A stretch of DNA of 64,000 nucleotides from Luteibacter rhizovicinus (lineage in GTDB: Bacteria; Pseudomonadota; Gammaproteobacteria; Xanthomonadales; Rhodanobacteraceae). Where the stretch lies: contig NZ_SMCS01000011.1 of the NCBI RefSeq assembly GCF_004342265.1, positions 18,504 to 82,503 of the forward strand, in the 5' to 3' direction. The notes under the pieces are model-generated. The model was not told the origin of the DNA. It saw nothing but the letters and a program-made list of their open reading frames with translations, and searched no databases. Shown here in pieces: positions 27,901 to 35,457 of this stretch (positions within the stretch are counted from its first letter, which is position 1; each line of letters opens with the position of its first letter). The translations under genes and the position numbers were made by a program.

Positions 27901-27981
27901 GAAAAGGCCCGCGGTCGCGAGTGCGATCGCGAACAGAACGAGCGTGCGCGCGTGGCGTTCGAAGAAGGACGGGCTATTCAT
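24928..27981 (-). CDS. RND-family efflux pump, inner-membrane permease
   Basis: A 1017-residue proton-driven transporter of the AcrB/MdtB type. It has an N-terminal transmembrane helix, two large periplasmic loops and 12 transmembrane segments in all. The TM4 motif GLVIDDVIVMIEHIAR contains the acidic pair used for proton relay, and MGLTMIVGIGTEMAIFSISEY marks the second half. It exports small molecules together with the adaptor and the TolC-like protein encoded just upstream. The start overlaps the adaptor gene by 4 bases. The substrate cannot be deduced; the DD motif favours drugs or organics over heavy metals. Confidence 0.92.
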   Translation of the reverse strand: MNSPSFFERHARTLVLFAIALATAGLFSATSLPVGLFPQVSFPRIVVDLDAGDRPADQTALLVTRPVEEAIRTVPGVIALRSESTRGSSQVSIDFGWGRDMTAATLLVDSAIARALTTLPAGTTYNVRRMDPTVFPIVSYALHSDRLSPVELRDFAAYRVVPLLASVPGLARVDVQGGETAEVQVEVDPRRLAAHGVTLDDVVAAISGANTLQAVGHVQDKSKLYLVVTDHSLHGVDTLRKTIVRNDGGGWAKLDDVASVHDGYVPQWVKVAEDGRPAVLFNVYEQPDGNAVDVAAQVRQRLAGLALPPGVTLKNWYDQSELVLESAASVRDAVIIGLLLAGVVLWLFLRSMRVMLVALVVVPATLAITVLLLRAMGMSFNIMTLGGIAAAVGLVIDDVIVMIEHIARRAGATREGSNEVVGASGIFPAAREFFAPLSGSSMATLIVFVPLGFLDGVTGAFSKALSITMACALIVSWLMTALLVPVLARRFIDFTKWQDPGEREGGRLKQVHGWLYDGLSKRPYLLALFMLPLLGAGYLAYQKVPTGFMPEVDESGFVMDYYTAPGTSLPESARQISEVESILRKTPEVDTFSRRLGTGLGGDLGQSYHGDFFVKLKADHKRPTADVMNDVRDRIESDVPGVQIELAQLMEDLIGDLTAVPQPIEVKLYGVDPTVLDSQAERVAQALSSIPNVVEIKSGVRLAGDALDVRIDTEKTALEGVTAAAVSQAVDAALNGVIATTLPQITKSVGVRVSMPGARQWRVPQLEELPIRAPDGHLFPLSRVATVVPVAGQPQITREDLQPMVAVTARIDSGGIGAAVAKVQAALAKPGLLDAGVRYELGGLYQQQQVAFAGLSKVFAAALVAEFILLMVLYGRVRLSLIAIGGSLFSATGVFIALWLSGVDLNITAMMGLTMIVGIGTEMAIFSISEYVSLCRTMPEHEALRAASQDRLRPITMTTLAAILTLLPLALAIGRGSGIQQPLAIAIVAGLLVQYPTVLLVMPVVIGLTNRKSRKAT

Positions 27982-29030
27982 CGGGCCGCCGGGGCGTTAC
28001 CGGAACGAACCTGCATGTCGTTTTCCAGCTGCGCCGCACCGACCGTGACGACCGGTCGATCCGGCTGGACCGGGCCCGATACGGCCGTCATATCGTCATG
28101 CTCGCCCAGCACCGTAACGGGCACGCTCACCGCTTTACCTTTGTCGGTCTGGAAAATATGCGTATCGGCTCCCTCGCCGATGACCGCCTCACGTGGCAGC
28201 AACCAGCCGTGCCACAGCCCGACCGTGATGGCCGCGCGATACGTCATGCCGGCGACAGGCTGTCCTTCCGGCACGATTTCCGCTGCGGCCTGATGCGTCT
28301 TCGGGTCGAGCGACGAGGCAACGCGACGCACCGCCCCGGACACGTCTTTCCCGTCGTCCAGCGGCGACATCGTGACCGTGTTCCCTGCCTTCACCCGATT
28401 CATGGCATTCGCTTCGATACCCGCGATGACGCTGAGACGATCGCTTCGACCCAGCGATACGAGTGCCGCGCCCGGCTGCACGGTATCGCCCGCCGTCGCA
28501 CCGAAGGCCGTCACCACGCCATCGAAAGGCGCAACGATGTTTATCGTTCCGTCCGGCGCCGAGGCGGCCGGCAGTGCATCGAGTGCGGAACGCGCGTCGT
28601 CGGCGGCCTTGACGGCTTGCGCGAGCTGATCCTTCGTTGCCAGCTGCTGCGCGAACAACTGGGCGGTATGCTGTCGCTGTGCGTTCGCGACGTCGAGCGC
28701 GGTTCGCGCCTGCCGCAACGTCGCCATCGATGGCGCGGCGAGGGTGAAGACGAGCAGACGCTGTCCCCGTTTGACCGCCTGACCGGGTATCGCATCGATA
28801 CGGGTAAGCGAGCCCTGCGCCTGCACGTTCAGGGTAATGACGGCGTCCGCCGCCGCCGTCGCGACGCCATACGCGGTCACGACATCGGGCAAATCGCCTT
28901 GTACCGCTGGCTTAACCTGCACGAGCGCACTTGGCTCCGCCGTGGCGCCGGAGTCGGCGTTACCGGCGCTGCATGCGCCAAGGGCGCCGACGGCTACGCA
29001 GCATGCCGCTGACTTGAGAAACGCATTCAT
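27978..29030 (-). CDS. RND efflux periplasmic adaptor (membrane fusion) lipoprotein
   Basis: A 350-residue adaptor with lipobox GALGACSAG (Cys about residue 20), so it is anchored by lipid. The lipoyl-like halves (GSLTRIDAIPGQAVKRGQRL and IVAPFDGVVTAFGATAGDTV) flank a helical hairpin of about 55 residues. Beta-barrel and membrane-proximal domains follow. It bridges the RND pump and the outer-membrane channel. It overlaps both neighbours by 4 bases, which is firm evidence for a single tripartite operon. Confidence 0.92.
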   Translation of the reverse strand: MNAFLKSAACCVAVGALGACSAGNADSGATAEPSALVQVKPAVQGDLPDVVTAYGVATAAADAVITLNVQAQGSLTRIDAIPGQAVKRGQRLLVFTLAAPSMATLRQARTALDVANAQRQHTAQLFAQQLATKDQLAQAVKAADDARSALDALPAASAPDGTINIVAPFDGVVTAFGATAGDTVQPGAALVSLGRSDRLSVIAGIEANAMNRVKAGNTVTMSPLDDGKDVSGAVRRVASSLDPKTHQAAAEIVPEGQPVAGMTYRAAITVGLWHGWLLPREAVIGEGADTHIFQTDKGKAVSVPVTVLGEHDDMTAVSGPVQPDRPVVTVGAAQLENDMQVRSGNAPAAR

Positions 29031-30388
29031 GGTTGGGTTACATCCCGTGGCAAGGTCGCCGGCATGCCGGTACCGATCAGGGTGTCGAGCGCGACGCGCT
29101 GTTCGAGCATCGCCTGTTCGAGCGTAATGACAGCGGTGCGACGCGCGAGCGAAGCCACCGCAAGGTCTACATAAGCACGCATATCCATAAGCCCTGCGTC
29201 GAAAGCCTGTCTGGCGCGTTCGTCCGTCCGGTCCGCCTCGGGCAACGCGGCGACACCTGCGGCGAGTTGACCGGAAAAGGTCTGTTGCGCATCGAGCAGC
29301 GCATCGACCTCGTCGGTGGACGTCGCCAGCCTGGCGGTGTACTCGTCGTGCAACTGCTGGCGCGTCGCCGACTCGACCGCGATGACATGCTGGTTGCGAT
29401 CGAATACAGGCAGATCGAATGTCACCGTCGGGCCGCCGTTGCGTACGCGGCTATTGTCCTGCGAAGCGCTGTAACCGATGGACAGCACGGGGAACTGCGC
29501 GAGGACGGCCGCGCGCAATGTCGCTTCCTGCGCGGTATATCCCAGCCTGAGCGCCACGAGATCCGGACGCCGTTGCGCCAGGGTCGACAGGTCGGCGCGT
29601 ACCTTGCCGGCATCGAGCGTGGTCATGGAGGGGAGAGGCGCGAGCGGAAGGACGGTTTTCGAACTGATACCGAGCAAGGTATTCAGATCGCGTCTTTGTG
29701 CCTTCAGCTTGCGATCGAGTTCGTCGTGCGCCACGCGCGCATCCGCTGCGGCGGCGAGTGCGGGTGTCGCCGCAGCGAGCTCCGCGTTCCCATCGGTAAC
29801 GGCCTGGCGTACGCGCGCACTGCGTTTATCGAGGAGCGTGAGAGTGGTGGTCTGCACATCGAGAAGCCGTTCGCCTTCGACGATGTCGACGACGAGCAGT
29901 CGCGCTTTCGCGACCGTCTGCCATTCCTGCCAGAGCAGACTGGCGTCGACCTTCGCGGCGTTCGCTCGGGCGGCTTCGCGGCGCGGTGCCAATGTAATGA
30001 GCGATTTGATGTCCTGGCTGATTCCCGCCGTCCATGCCGTCGAGTCGCCGACGCCGGAGAGGAGATAACCGATACCCGCATTGACGGATGGATTGGGTAG
30101 CAATCCGTCCTGAAGCATCTGCGCCTGAGCGATGCCGCGTTGCGAACGTGCGGAGACGAGCTCGGGGCTATTCAGCAGAACGAGGCGTTCCACGTCCGCG
30201 ATCGTAAGAGGTTCGGACGTTTGCGCAGCGCCGTGCAACGCGGCCGGGTCGGACGGCAGTGTCGCCGTGGTCGGCAGCGGCAGGGGTTTGTATGTGGCGC
30301 AGCCGCCCAGGCTCGCGATGCACGCGGCAAGCGTCAGGGAAATTCTGCAAGCATGTATGTGACGGTTCGGAGACACAGGAGGCGCCAC
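29027..30388 (-). CDS. TolC-family outer-membrane efflux lipoprotein
   Basis: A 453-residue outer-membrane channel with lipobox ASLGGCATYK (Cys about residue 30) and two TolC-type repeats of long helices (for example NSPELVSARSQRGIAQAQML and LATSTDEVDALLDAQQTFSG). It is first in the efflux operon, followed by adaptor and pump with 4-base overlaps. The gap of 269 bases to the upstream response-regulator gene contains a REP-like palindrome and a fragment of the structured repeat, so the operon probably has its own promoter there. Confidence 0.9.
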   Translation of the reverse strand: MAPPVSPNRHIHACRISLTLAACIASLGGCATYKPLPLPTTATLPSDPAALHGAAQTSEPLTIADVERLVLLNSPELVSARSQRGIAQAQMLQDGLLPNPSVNAGIGYLLSGVGDSTAWTAGISQDIKSLITLAPRREAARANAAKVDASLLWQEWQTVAKARLLVVDIVEGERLLDVQTTTLTLLDKRSARVRQAVTDGNAELAAATPALAAAADARVAHDELDRKLKAQRRDLNTLLGISSKTVLPLAPLPSMTTLDAGKVRADLSTLAQRRPDLVALRLGYTAQEATLRAAVLAQFPVLSIGYSASQDNSRVRNGGPTVTFDLPVFDRNQHVIAVESATRQQLHDEYTARLATSTDEVDALLDAQQTFSGQLAAGVAALPEADRTDERARQAFDAGLMDMRAYVDLAVASLARRTAVITLEQAMLEQRVALDTLIGTGMPATLPRDVTQP

Positions 30389-30504
30389 GCGCCCCTCCTT
30401 GCAGTGGCAGAGGTTACCGACCTTAATGGCGTTTGCTTAGGACTCTCTTTGGATCGATGCGGATTTGGCAGCGCCGTGCGCAATGCCCTCAGTCTCACAT
30501 CTCC

Positions 30505-30533
30505 GCAGGGATCGCGCTCAAGCGCGCTCCTGC
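30505..30533. repeat. REP-like palindrome upstream of the efflux operon
   Basis: GCAGGGATCGCGCTCAAGCG followed by CGCTCCTGC forms an imperfect palindrome of the same family as those at 11352 and 41053. It lies in the leader or promoter region of the TolC-like gene. Confidence 0.5.
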
Positions 30534-30591
30534 ACAAGACCTGCGACGTGCTTGCGGCGTCGCCCTCAATGAAACTTTCTTCATCATCGGG

Positions 30592-30650
30592 AAGGGGGCC
30601 GGCGCCACCCACGCGGCGGCCGGCAGGAGGGCAAAGGCGGTCGGGTGGAC
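30592..30650. repeat. Fragment of the structured repeat element
   Basis: GCCACCCACGCGGCGGCCGG and the following CAGGAGGGCAAAGGCGGTCG parallel the left end of the elements at 17756 and 50827 (GCCACCCATGTCGCGGCCGG, then TAGGAGGGCGAGGGTGGCCG). Only the left part is present, ending beside the stop of the response-regulator gene. Confidence 0.5.
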
Positions 30651-30657
30651 GTTGTGT

Positions 30658-31323
30658 TTATCGTGGATCGCGGGGAACCATGTAGCCGAAGCCGCGCACC
30701 GTCTGGATCGCTTCATGGCTGAGCTTTCGCCTGAGCGCGTGCACGAGGACCTCGAGCGCATTGGGACTGAGCGTGTTGTCGATGCCGTAGAGCGACCGTT
30801 CCAGCGTTTCCCTGCGGACGATCCTGCCGGTCCGTTCCATCAGAATCTGGAGCAGCGAAAATTCGCGACGCGTCAGCTCCACCCGCTCTTGACGGTAACT
30901 GACCTCGAACGTACTCAGATTGAGTTCGAGCGCGCCCGCCTCCAGGCAATTGTCGGCAAGGCCGTGCGCGCGGCGGGTGAGGGAACGTATTCTTGCCGCC
31001 AGCTCATCCAGATGAAACGGTTTGACGAGATAGTCGTCCGCACCGGCATCGAGACCGCGAATGCGTGCCTCGACGGACTCCCGCGCGGTCATGACAATGA
31101 TGGGCGTCGTGACGCGGAGTCGACGTGCTTCGATCAGGACCTCCAGGCCGTCTTTTCCGGGCAGTCCGAAATCCAGCAATACCAGATCGGCGGTTTCGCC
31201 CTTCAGGGCTTCGAGGCCCTCGGGTCCGGTACGCAGCCAGGTGACCGCGTACGAAAGCTGCTCGAGGGCACGTTTTATCGCCGCACCCAGCTGAGCATCG
31301 TCTTCGATGACGATGATATGCAC
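30658..31323 (-). CDS. OmpR/PhoB-family response regulator, no partner kinase nearby
   Basis: A 221-residue two-domain regulator. The receiver domain (1-115) has acidic residues Glu7/Asp8/Asp9, phospho-acceptor Asp51 in LVLLDFGLPGKDG, Thr in IIVMTARES and Lys in DDYLVKPFHLDEL. The C-terminal winged helix contains LTRREFSLLQIL and NALEVLVHALRRKLS, as in QseB/PmrA-type regulators. The GTG start at 31323 has a strong Shine-Dalgarno GAGGAG at 31330-31335; the frame is open further upstream but that part is not homologous. No histidine kinase is adjacent. It lies just upstream of the RND efflux operon on the same strand, which makes it a candidate regulator of that operon. Confidence 0.9.
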   Translation of the reverse strand: MHIIVIEDDAQLGAAIKRALEQLSYAVTWLRTGPEGLEALKGETADLVLLDFGLPGKDGLEVLIEARRLRVTTPIIVMTARESVEARIRGLDAGADDYLVKPFHLDELAARIRSLTRRAHGLADNCLEAGALELNLSTFEVSYRQERVELTRREFSLLQILMERTGRIVRRETLERSLYGIDNTLSPNALEVLVHALRRKLSHEAIQTVRGFGYMVPRDPR

Positions 31324-31449
31324 GGTCAGCTCCTCGACCTCTTTGCCCACGTCGCACCATGGAAGGTAAGCCACCGCGTGGCATCGTTCGGGCAACGCCA
31401 ATACGCGCACGTTGCGCAAGTATTGTTCGGTACGAGGCTTAGGGGCGCC

Positions 31450-32157
31450 TTAAGGACGAGGGCTGGTCAGAAGCGATCGCAGTTGGGGATACGGGGACCG
31501 GGCCAGCGCATCGGCGAGTGCGTCCAGGAAATAGGACGGCGCTTTGGGGATCGCGCTACGCAGGAAGGTTTCCGCCTCGTCGACGCGACCTTGCGTGGCA
31601 AGCACCGAGGCCCAGCTGCATTCGCCGCGATAGTCGCCCGCTTCGGCCGAGCGCCGGAAGAGCGCCATGGCCTTGTCGGGATCGTGCGGCGTTTCCCAGC
31701 CGTTTTCGTAGTACTGGGCAAGGAAGTTCATGGACCGCGCATGGCCCATATCAACGGCACGGCTGAACCATACGAACGCCGCGGCACGGTCCTTCGTCAC
31801 GCCGCGACCATTCGCCAGCAGGTGCGCGTAGTTGTAAACCGCCCAGTCCAGGCCGGTGTCGGCGGCGCGGCGGAACCAGACCGCCGCCAGATCGTAGTCG
31901 ACCGCGTTACCCCAACCGTTCTCGTAACAGCGACCGAGCATGTTCATCGCCATCGGCGAGTGCCGATGGGCGGCCTGCTGAAACCAGTACAGCGCCTCGG
32001 AGGGCGCTTTTTCGCAGCCGTTGCCGTCGAGATACATCTGGCCAGCGATGGTCTGCGCCGCAGCGTCGCCTGCGCGTGCCAGTTCCGCGACGTAAGCGAA
32101 AGCGGCTTCCGGCGATTCGTCGAAGCGGCTGGCCAGTTCGGACGGATCGAAGGGCAT
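31450..32157 (-). CDS. Sel1-repeat protein, third gene of the piu-like iron operon
   Basis: A 235-residue helical-repeat protein with about five Sel1-like repeats, for example AALYWFQQAAHRHSPMAMNM-type units (CYENGWGNAVDYDLAAVWFR, YAHLLANGRGVTKDRAAAFV). There is no signal peptide. The ATG at 32157 is embedded in the stop of the upstream oxygenase gene (TGATG); an ATG five codons earlier is the alternative. The order TonB receptor - PiuC oxygenase - Sel1 protein is the same as Pseudomonas aeruginosa PA4514-PA4516. The molecular role is unknown; Sel1 repeats usually mediate protein contacts. Confidence 0.85.
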   Translation of the reverse strand: MPFDPSELASRFDESPEAAFAYVAELARAGDAAAQTIAGQMYLDGNGCEKAPSEALYWFQQAAHRHSPMAMNMLGRCYENGWGNAVDYDLAAVWFRRAADTGLDWAVYNYAHLLANGRGVTKDRAAAFVWFSRAVDMGHARSMNFLAQYYENGWETPHDPDKAMALFRRSAEAGDYRGECSWASVLATQGRVDEAETFLRSAIPKAPSYFLDALADALARSPYPQLRSLLTSPRP

Positions 32158-32843
32158 CAGGTCTCGGCCCATTGACGCAGAAGGTTGTGATACACGCCGG
32201 TCAGCTGAAGCAGGGCGGATGCATCGGCGCCCGACGCCGTAAGGGTCTGGATCGACACGTCTAGATCGAACAGCAGGCGTCGATGGCCGTCGTCGCGCAC
32301 CAGGCTCTGTATCCAGAAGAACGAGGCTACGCGCTCTCCGCGCGTGACGGGCAAAACCTTGTGCAGGCTGCTGCCGGGATAAAGCACCAGGTGACCGGCC
32401 GGCAGTTTTACCGAATGCGTGCCGAAAGTGTCTTCGATGACGAGTTCGCCACCGTCGTAAGTATCCGGATCGGCCAGGAATAACGTGGCCGAAAGATCCG
32501 TGCGCACGGCTTCCGGCGGAGATGTCCGGCGATCGTAGCGAACGGCGTTGTCCACGTGGAAGCCGAACGACTGGCCGCCATCGTAGCGATTGAACAGGGG
32601 AGGGTAGATGCGTTTCGGCAACGCCGCAGCGAAGAACGTCGTATTGGCCGAAAGTGCCTGGAGCACCGCGTCGCCGAGCTCGATGGCGAGCGGATCGTTC
32701 TCGGGAAGCTGGGCGTTGTCCTTGGCGGTGGCGGACTGATAGCCCGCCGTGATGCGGCCATCCGCCCAGTGCGCTTCGGAAAGTCGCCGGCGTACCGTCG
32801 CGACTTCGACTGCGGTCAGGACTTCGGGGATGTGCAGAAGCAT
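32157..32843 (-). CDS. piuC: PKHD-type Fe(II)/2-oxoglutarate-dependent hydroxylase PiuC
   Basis: A 228-residue non-heme iron dioxygenase. The facial triad is visible: His and Asp in [12 protein letters not shown], the distal His in [15 protein letters not shown], and the Arg nearby that binds 2-oxoglutarate. The family start [14 protein letters not shown] supports ATG 32843; upstream in-frame codons belong to the receptor gene's end. In Pseudomonas piuC is iron-repressed and cotranscribed with the siderophore receptor piuA; its substrate is unknown. It starts 52 bases after the receptor stop, with a strong hairpin in between, and overlaps the Sel1 gene. Confidence 0.92.
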   Translation of the reverse strand: MLLHIPEVLTAVEVATVRRRLSEAHWADGRITAGYQSATAKDNAQLPENDPLAIELGDAVLQALSANTTFFAAALPKRIYPPLFNRYDGGQSFGFHVDNAVRYDRRTSPPEAVRTDLSATLFLADPDTYDGGELVIEDTFGTHSVKLPAGHLVLYPGSSLHKVLPVTRGERVASFFWIQSLVRDDGHRRLLFDLDVSIQTLTASGADASALLQLTGVYHNLLRQWAET

Positions 32844-32859
32844 GCGAGCTGGCCTGTAA

Positions 32860-32887
32860 GTACCTCCCCGACAGCGCGGGGAGGTAC
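32860..32887 (-). promoter_or_regulatory. Intra-operon hairpin between receptor and piuC
   Basis: GTACCTCCCC at 32860 pairs perfectly with GGGGAGGTAC ending at 32887 (10 base pairs, 8-base loop). It lies in the 52-base gap between the receptor stop and the piuC start and has no T run. It may protect the receptor mRNA or reduce readthrough into piuC. Confidence 0.5.
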
Positions 32888-32895
32888 GTTGTGCA

Positions 32896-35178
32896 TCAGA
32901 ACTTGAAGTTGGCGCTGAGGATGCCAACCCGACCCGGTGCTACGTTCGCGTAGTGCGCGGCGTAGGCCTTGTCGAAATAGTACTTGTTCGTGAGGTTCTG
33001 GACGTTCAGCTGCAGCGTTACGTTGCGATTGACGACGTACGAGGCCATCAGGTCGAAACGCGTATAGCCGGGAACCCATTTGGTGTTCGCGGTGTTGCCA
33101 TAGACCTTGTCCATGGCATACGCGCCGCCGCCGACGGTGAGCCGCGGCGTGATGGCGTAGCTGGTCCACAGCGTGAAGCTGTTCTTGGGCGTATTCGGGA
33201 ACTGGTTGCCCTTGCTGGCGATATCGGCCGGTGCCGGCTGGATCAGCTTGCTGTTGAGATAGGTGTAGCCGGCGAAGACATTCCATTGTTCGGTGATATT
33301 GCCGCTTGCACCGATTTCGATACCGTCGACGCGCTGCTTGCCCGCGTTGATCTGCGTGCTGCCGCGGCCGCCGGTGGCGACGCGCGCATTCGTCTTTTCG
33401 GTGCGGAAGATGGCACCGGTCAGCGACACGCGCTGCTCGAGAACGTCCCACTTCGTACCGACTTCGAGGTTGCGGCTGCTTTCCGGCTTCAACGCGCTGT
33501 TCGTGACGGCGATGCCATCGGCACCGTCGCCGGCATCCACGCCGGGCGGATTCGACGACGTGCCGTACGACGCGTAGATGCTGCCGTTGGCGGCGGGCTT
33601 GAATACGACGCCAGCCTGGTAGTTCCAGAAGTTCGAATCGTTCTTGGCGACCGTGGTGACGTTCGTCGTGGTGGTCAGTGCGGTCGACTTCGTTTCGAAG
33701 CTGTCGAAACGCGTGCCGAGATTCAGCGACCACATTTCGTTGAGTTCCATCGTGTCGAACGCCCACGCGGAGCGCGTATTCGTCGTGATGCGCGCGGGGT
33801 TCTGTCCGCCGACGATCGCACCGGTCCACGGATCGTGCGGATTGGGATTGATGACGGGAGCGCACCAGTAGTTCGAGGGCGCACCGATGCCGTACTTGCT
33901 GGTGCAGGCGCCGTTGACGATCGAGCCGCTGTTGTGGGTGTCGGCGGCGTTCTTTGCCGGATCGACCAGGTAGCTGGTGCGGTTGGTCTTCTCGTTGCTG
34001 ATTTCCACGCCTACCGCGAGCGTGTGCTTGACCGAGCCGGTCTCGAACGTACCCGTGAGGTCCGTCTGGTTCGTCACGTTGGTCGTGTCGCTGATGCGGT
34101 TGTTGTTACGGCGCCAGATACCGCCGTTGACCAGGAAGTTGCCCTGGCTGTCGTCGGGCTGCGTCCAGATGTAATCGTTCGTGGAGCGGGCATACACCGT
34201 GGTATTGCGCAGCTGCCAACCATCGCCGAAGTCGTGCTTGACCAGTATCTGGCCGATATCGTTTTTCTGCTTCTGGAAATCGCGATCGAGCAGGCCGTAG
34301 TACGTACCGCGCGGCACGTGGATCGGGCTGCCGCTGCGGTTGGGTGCGTTGTTCGGGTTGTTGTACGGAATGCCGCTGTCCGGCGTGTCGTCGGACTGCA
34401 GGTGGTAATAGCTCAGCGTGACGCTGGTATCGGCGTGCAGGCCGAAGGTGATCGAGGGAGCGATGCCCCAGCGGCTCTGGTCCGGACCGTTACGCCCCGG
34501 CACATCGGCGTCGTGGGCCATGACGTTCAGGCGGAAGGCGGAGTCCGAACCGATCAGCTGGTTCCAGTCGGCGGTGCCGCGTTTGTAGCTGTCCGTGCCC
34601 AGGCCGACCGTGCCGCTGACGAAGTTTTCGGCCTTCGGCGCTTTCGACACCAGATTGATGCTGCCACCCACGGAGCCACGACCCGTATAGGCGGAGCTGG
34701 GTCCCTTGATGACTTCGACCTGCTCGATGTCGAAGATTTCGCGCTGCTGCGAGCCGGAGCTGCGCACGCCGTCGACGAAGATCGAACTCTCGGAATCGAA
34801 GCCGCGAATGATCGGACGGTCGCCGTTCGGATTGCCGCCTTCGCCCGCGCCAAAGGTGATGCCGGGAACGGTGCGCAGCACATCCTGGAGCGACATCGAT
34901 GCGCTCTGCTGGATGATTTCCTGCGGAATCACGGTGACCGAGCGGGGGGTATCCAGCAGTGGGGCGGTGAACTTCGGCGAGCTCGAATTGACGACGGTGG
35001 ACTGGACCCTGACGCTTTCCAGCGTTTCCGCGCTCTTGGCGTCTTTGTCGCCCTTCGGCGGCGGTACCGTGACATCGGCGGCATGCGCGGCGGATGTGGC
35101 GAGGACGAGGCCGAGAGCGCTGGCGACGAGGCGCCGGGGGGAGGTCGCCGTCGACGTGACGAACGCGTTGGAAGACAT
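32896..35178 (-). CDS. piuA: TonB-dependent siderophore receptor (PiuA/Fiu-like)
   Basis: A 760-residue receptor with a signal peptide ending at SAAHAA and a TonB-box-like [10 protein letters not shown]. The plug has [36 protein letters not shown] and [20 protein letters not shown]. The barrel ends in [12 protein letters not shown]. Plug features and the following piuC gene place it with catecholate-type receptors such as Fiu and PiuA. The start ATG 35178 has AAGGAAAG at close spacing; an ATG six codons upstream lacks one. A Fur box about 140 bases upstream predicts repression by iron. Confidence 0.9.
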   Translation of the reverse strand: MSSNAFVTSTATSPRRLVASALGLVLATSAAHAADVTVPPPKGDKDAKSAETLESVRVQSTVVNSSSPKFTAPLLDTPRSVTVIPQEIIQQSASMSLQDVLRTVPGITFGAGEGGNPNGDRPIIRGFDSESSIFVDGVRSSGSQQREIFDIEQVEVIKGPSSAYTGRGSVGGSINLVSKAPKAENFVSGTVGLGTDSYKRGTADWNQLIGSDSAFRLNVMAHDADVPGRNGPDQSRWGIAPSITFGLHADTSVTLSYYHLQSDDTPDSGIPYNNPNNAPNRSGSPIHVPRGTYYGLLDRDFQKQKNDIGQILVKHDFGDGWQLRNTTVYARSTNDYIWTQPDDSQGNFLVNGGIWRRNNNRISDTTNVTNQTDLTGTFETGSVKHTLAVGVEISNEKTNRTSYLVDPAKNAADTHNSGSIVNGACTSKYGIGAPSNYWCAPVINPNPHDPWTGAIVGGQNPARITTNTRSAWAFDTMELNEMWSLNLGTRFDSFETKSTALTTTTNVTTVAKNDSNFWNYQAGVVFKPAANGSIYASYGTSSNPPGVDAGDGADGIAVTNSALKPESSRNLEVGTKWDVLEQRVSLTGAIFRTEKTNARVATGGRGSTQINAGKQRVDGIEIGASGNITEQWNVFAGYTYLNSKLIQPAPADIASKGNQFPNTPKNSFTLWTSYAITPRLTVGGGAYAMDKVYGNTANTKWVPGYTRFDLMASYVVNRNVTLQLNVQNLTNKYYFDKAYAAHYANVAPGRVGILSANFKF

Positions 35179-35315
35179 CGGGCTTTCCTTGTGCATTTAC
35201 GAATAGGTTTTTCAGGCCGCGCGGAACCGTCCCGGTGGGTGGCCGGGGGCGGTTATTGCGCTGGTGTTCCCTGGTGCCCCGGCAGGGCCGGGCATAACGG
35301 TAAAGTTACAGTAAG

Positions 35316-35330
35316 TGAGAATGATTCGCA
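35316..35330 (-). promoter_or_regulatory. Fur box upstream of the piu-like operon
   Basis: TGAGAATGATTCGCA matches the 7-1-7 Fur consensus TGATAATGATTATCA at 12 of 15 positions and is surrounded by AT-rich sequence. It lies 138 bases before the receptor ATG, so a long leader or a more distant promoter must be assumed. Iron-dependent repression is inferred. Confidence 0.65.
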
Positions 35331-35402
35331 ATCTGTTACGGAGAGTAAGAGGGCCGTGCAATGGATTCGGAGCCGGCCTGTAGGTGGGGTGGATGACGGA
35401 CC

Positions 35403-35435
35403 AAAAAAAACGCCACGCTTTTGCGTGGCGTTTTT
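35403..35435 (-). terminator. Rho-independent terminator of the M13 peptidase gene
   Basis: Stem CGCCACGC/GCGTGGCG with a four-base loop (35411-35430). On the minus strand it is followed by eight T residues, 20 bases after the peptidase stop. The other side has five T residues, so it can also work in the plus direction. Confidence 0.9.
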
Positions 35436-35457
35436 CATTCCCGTTACGGGAAAGGCA

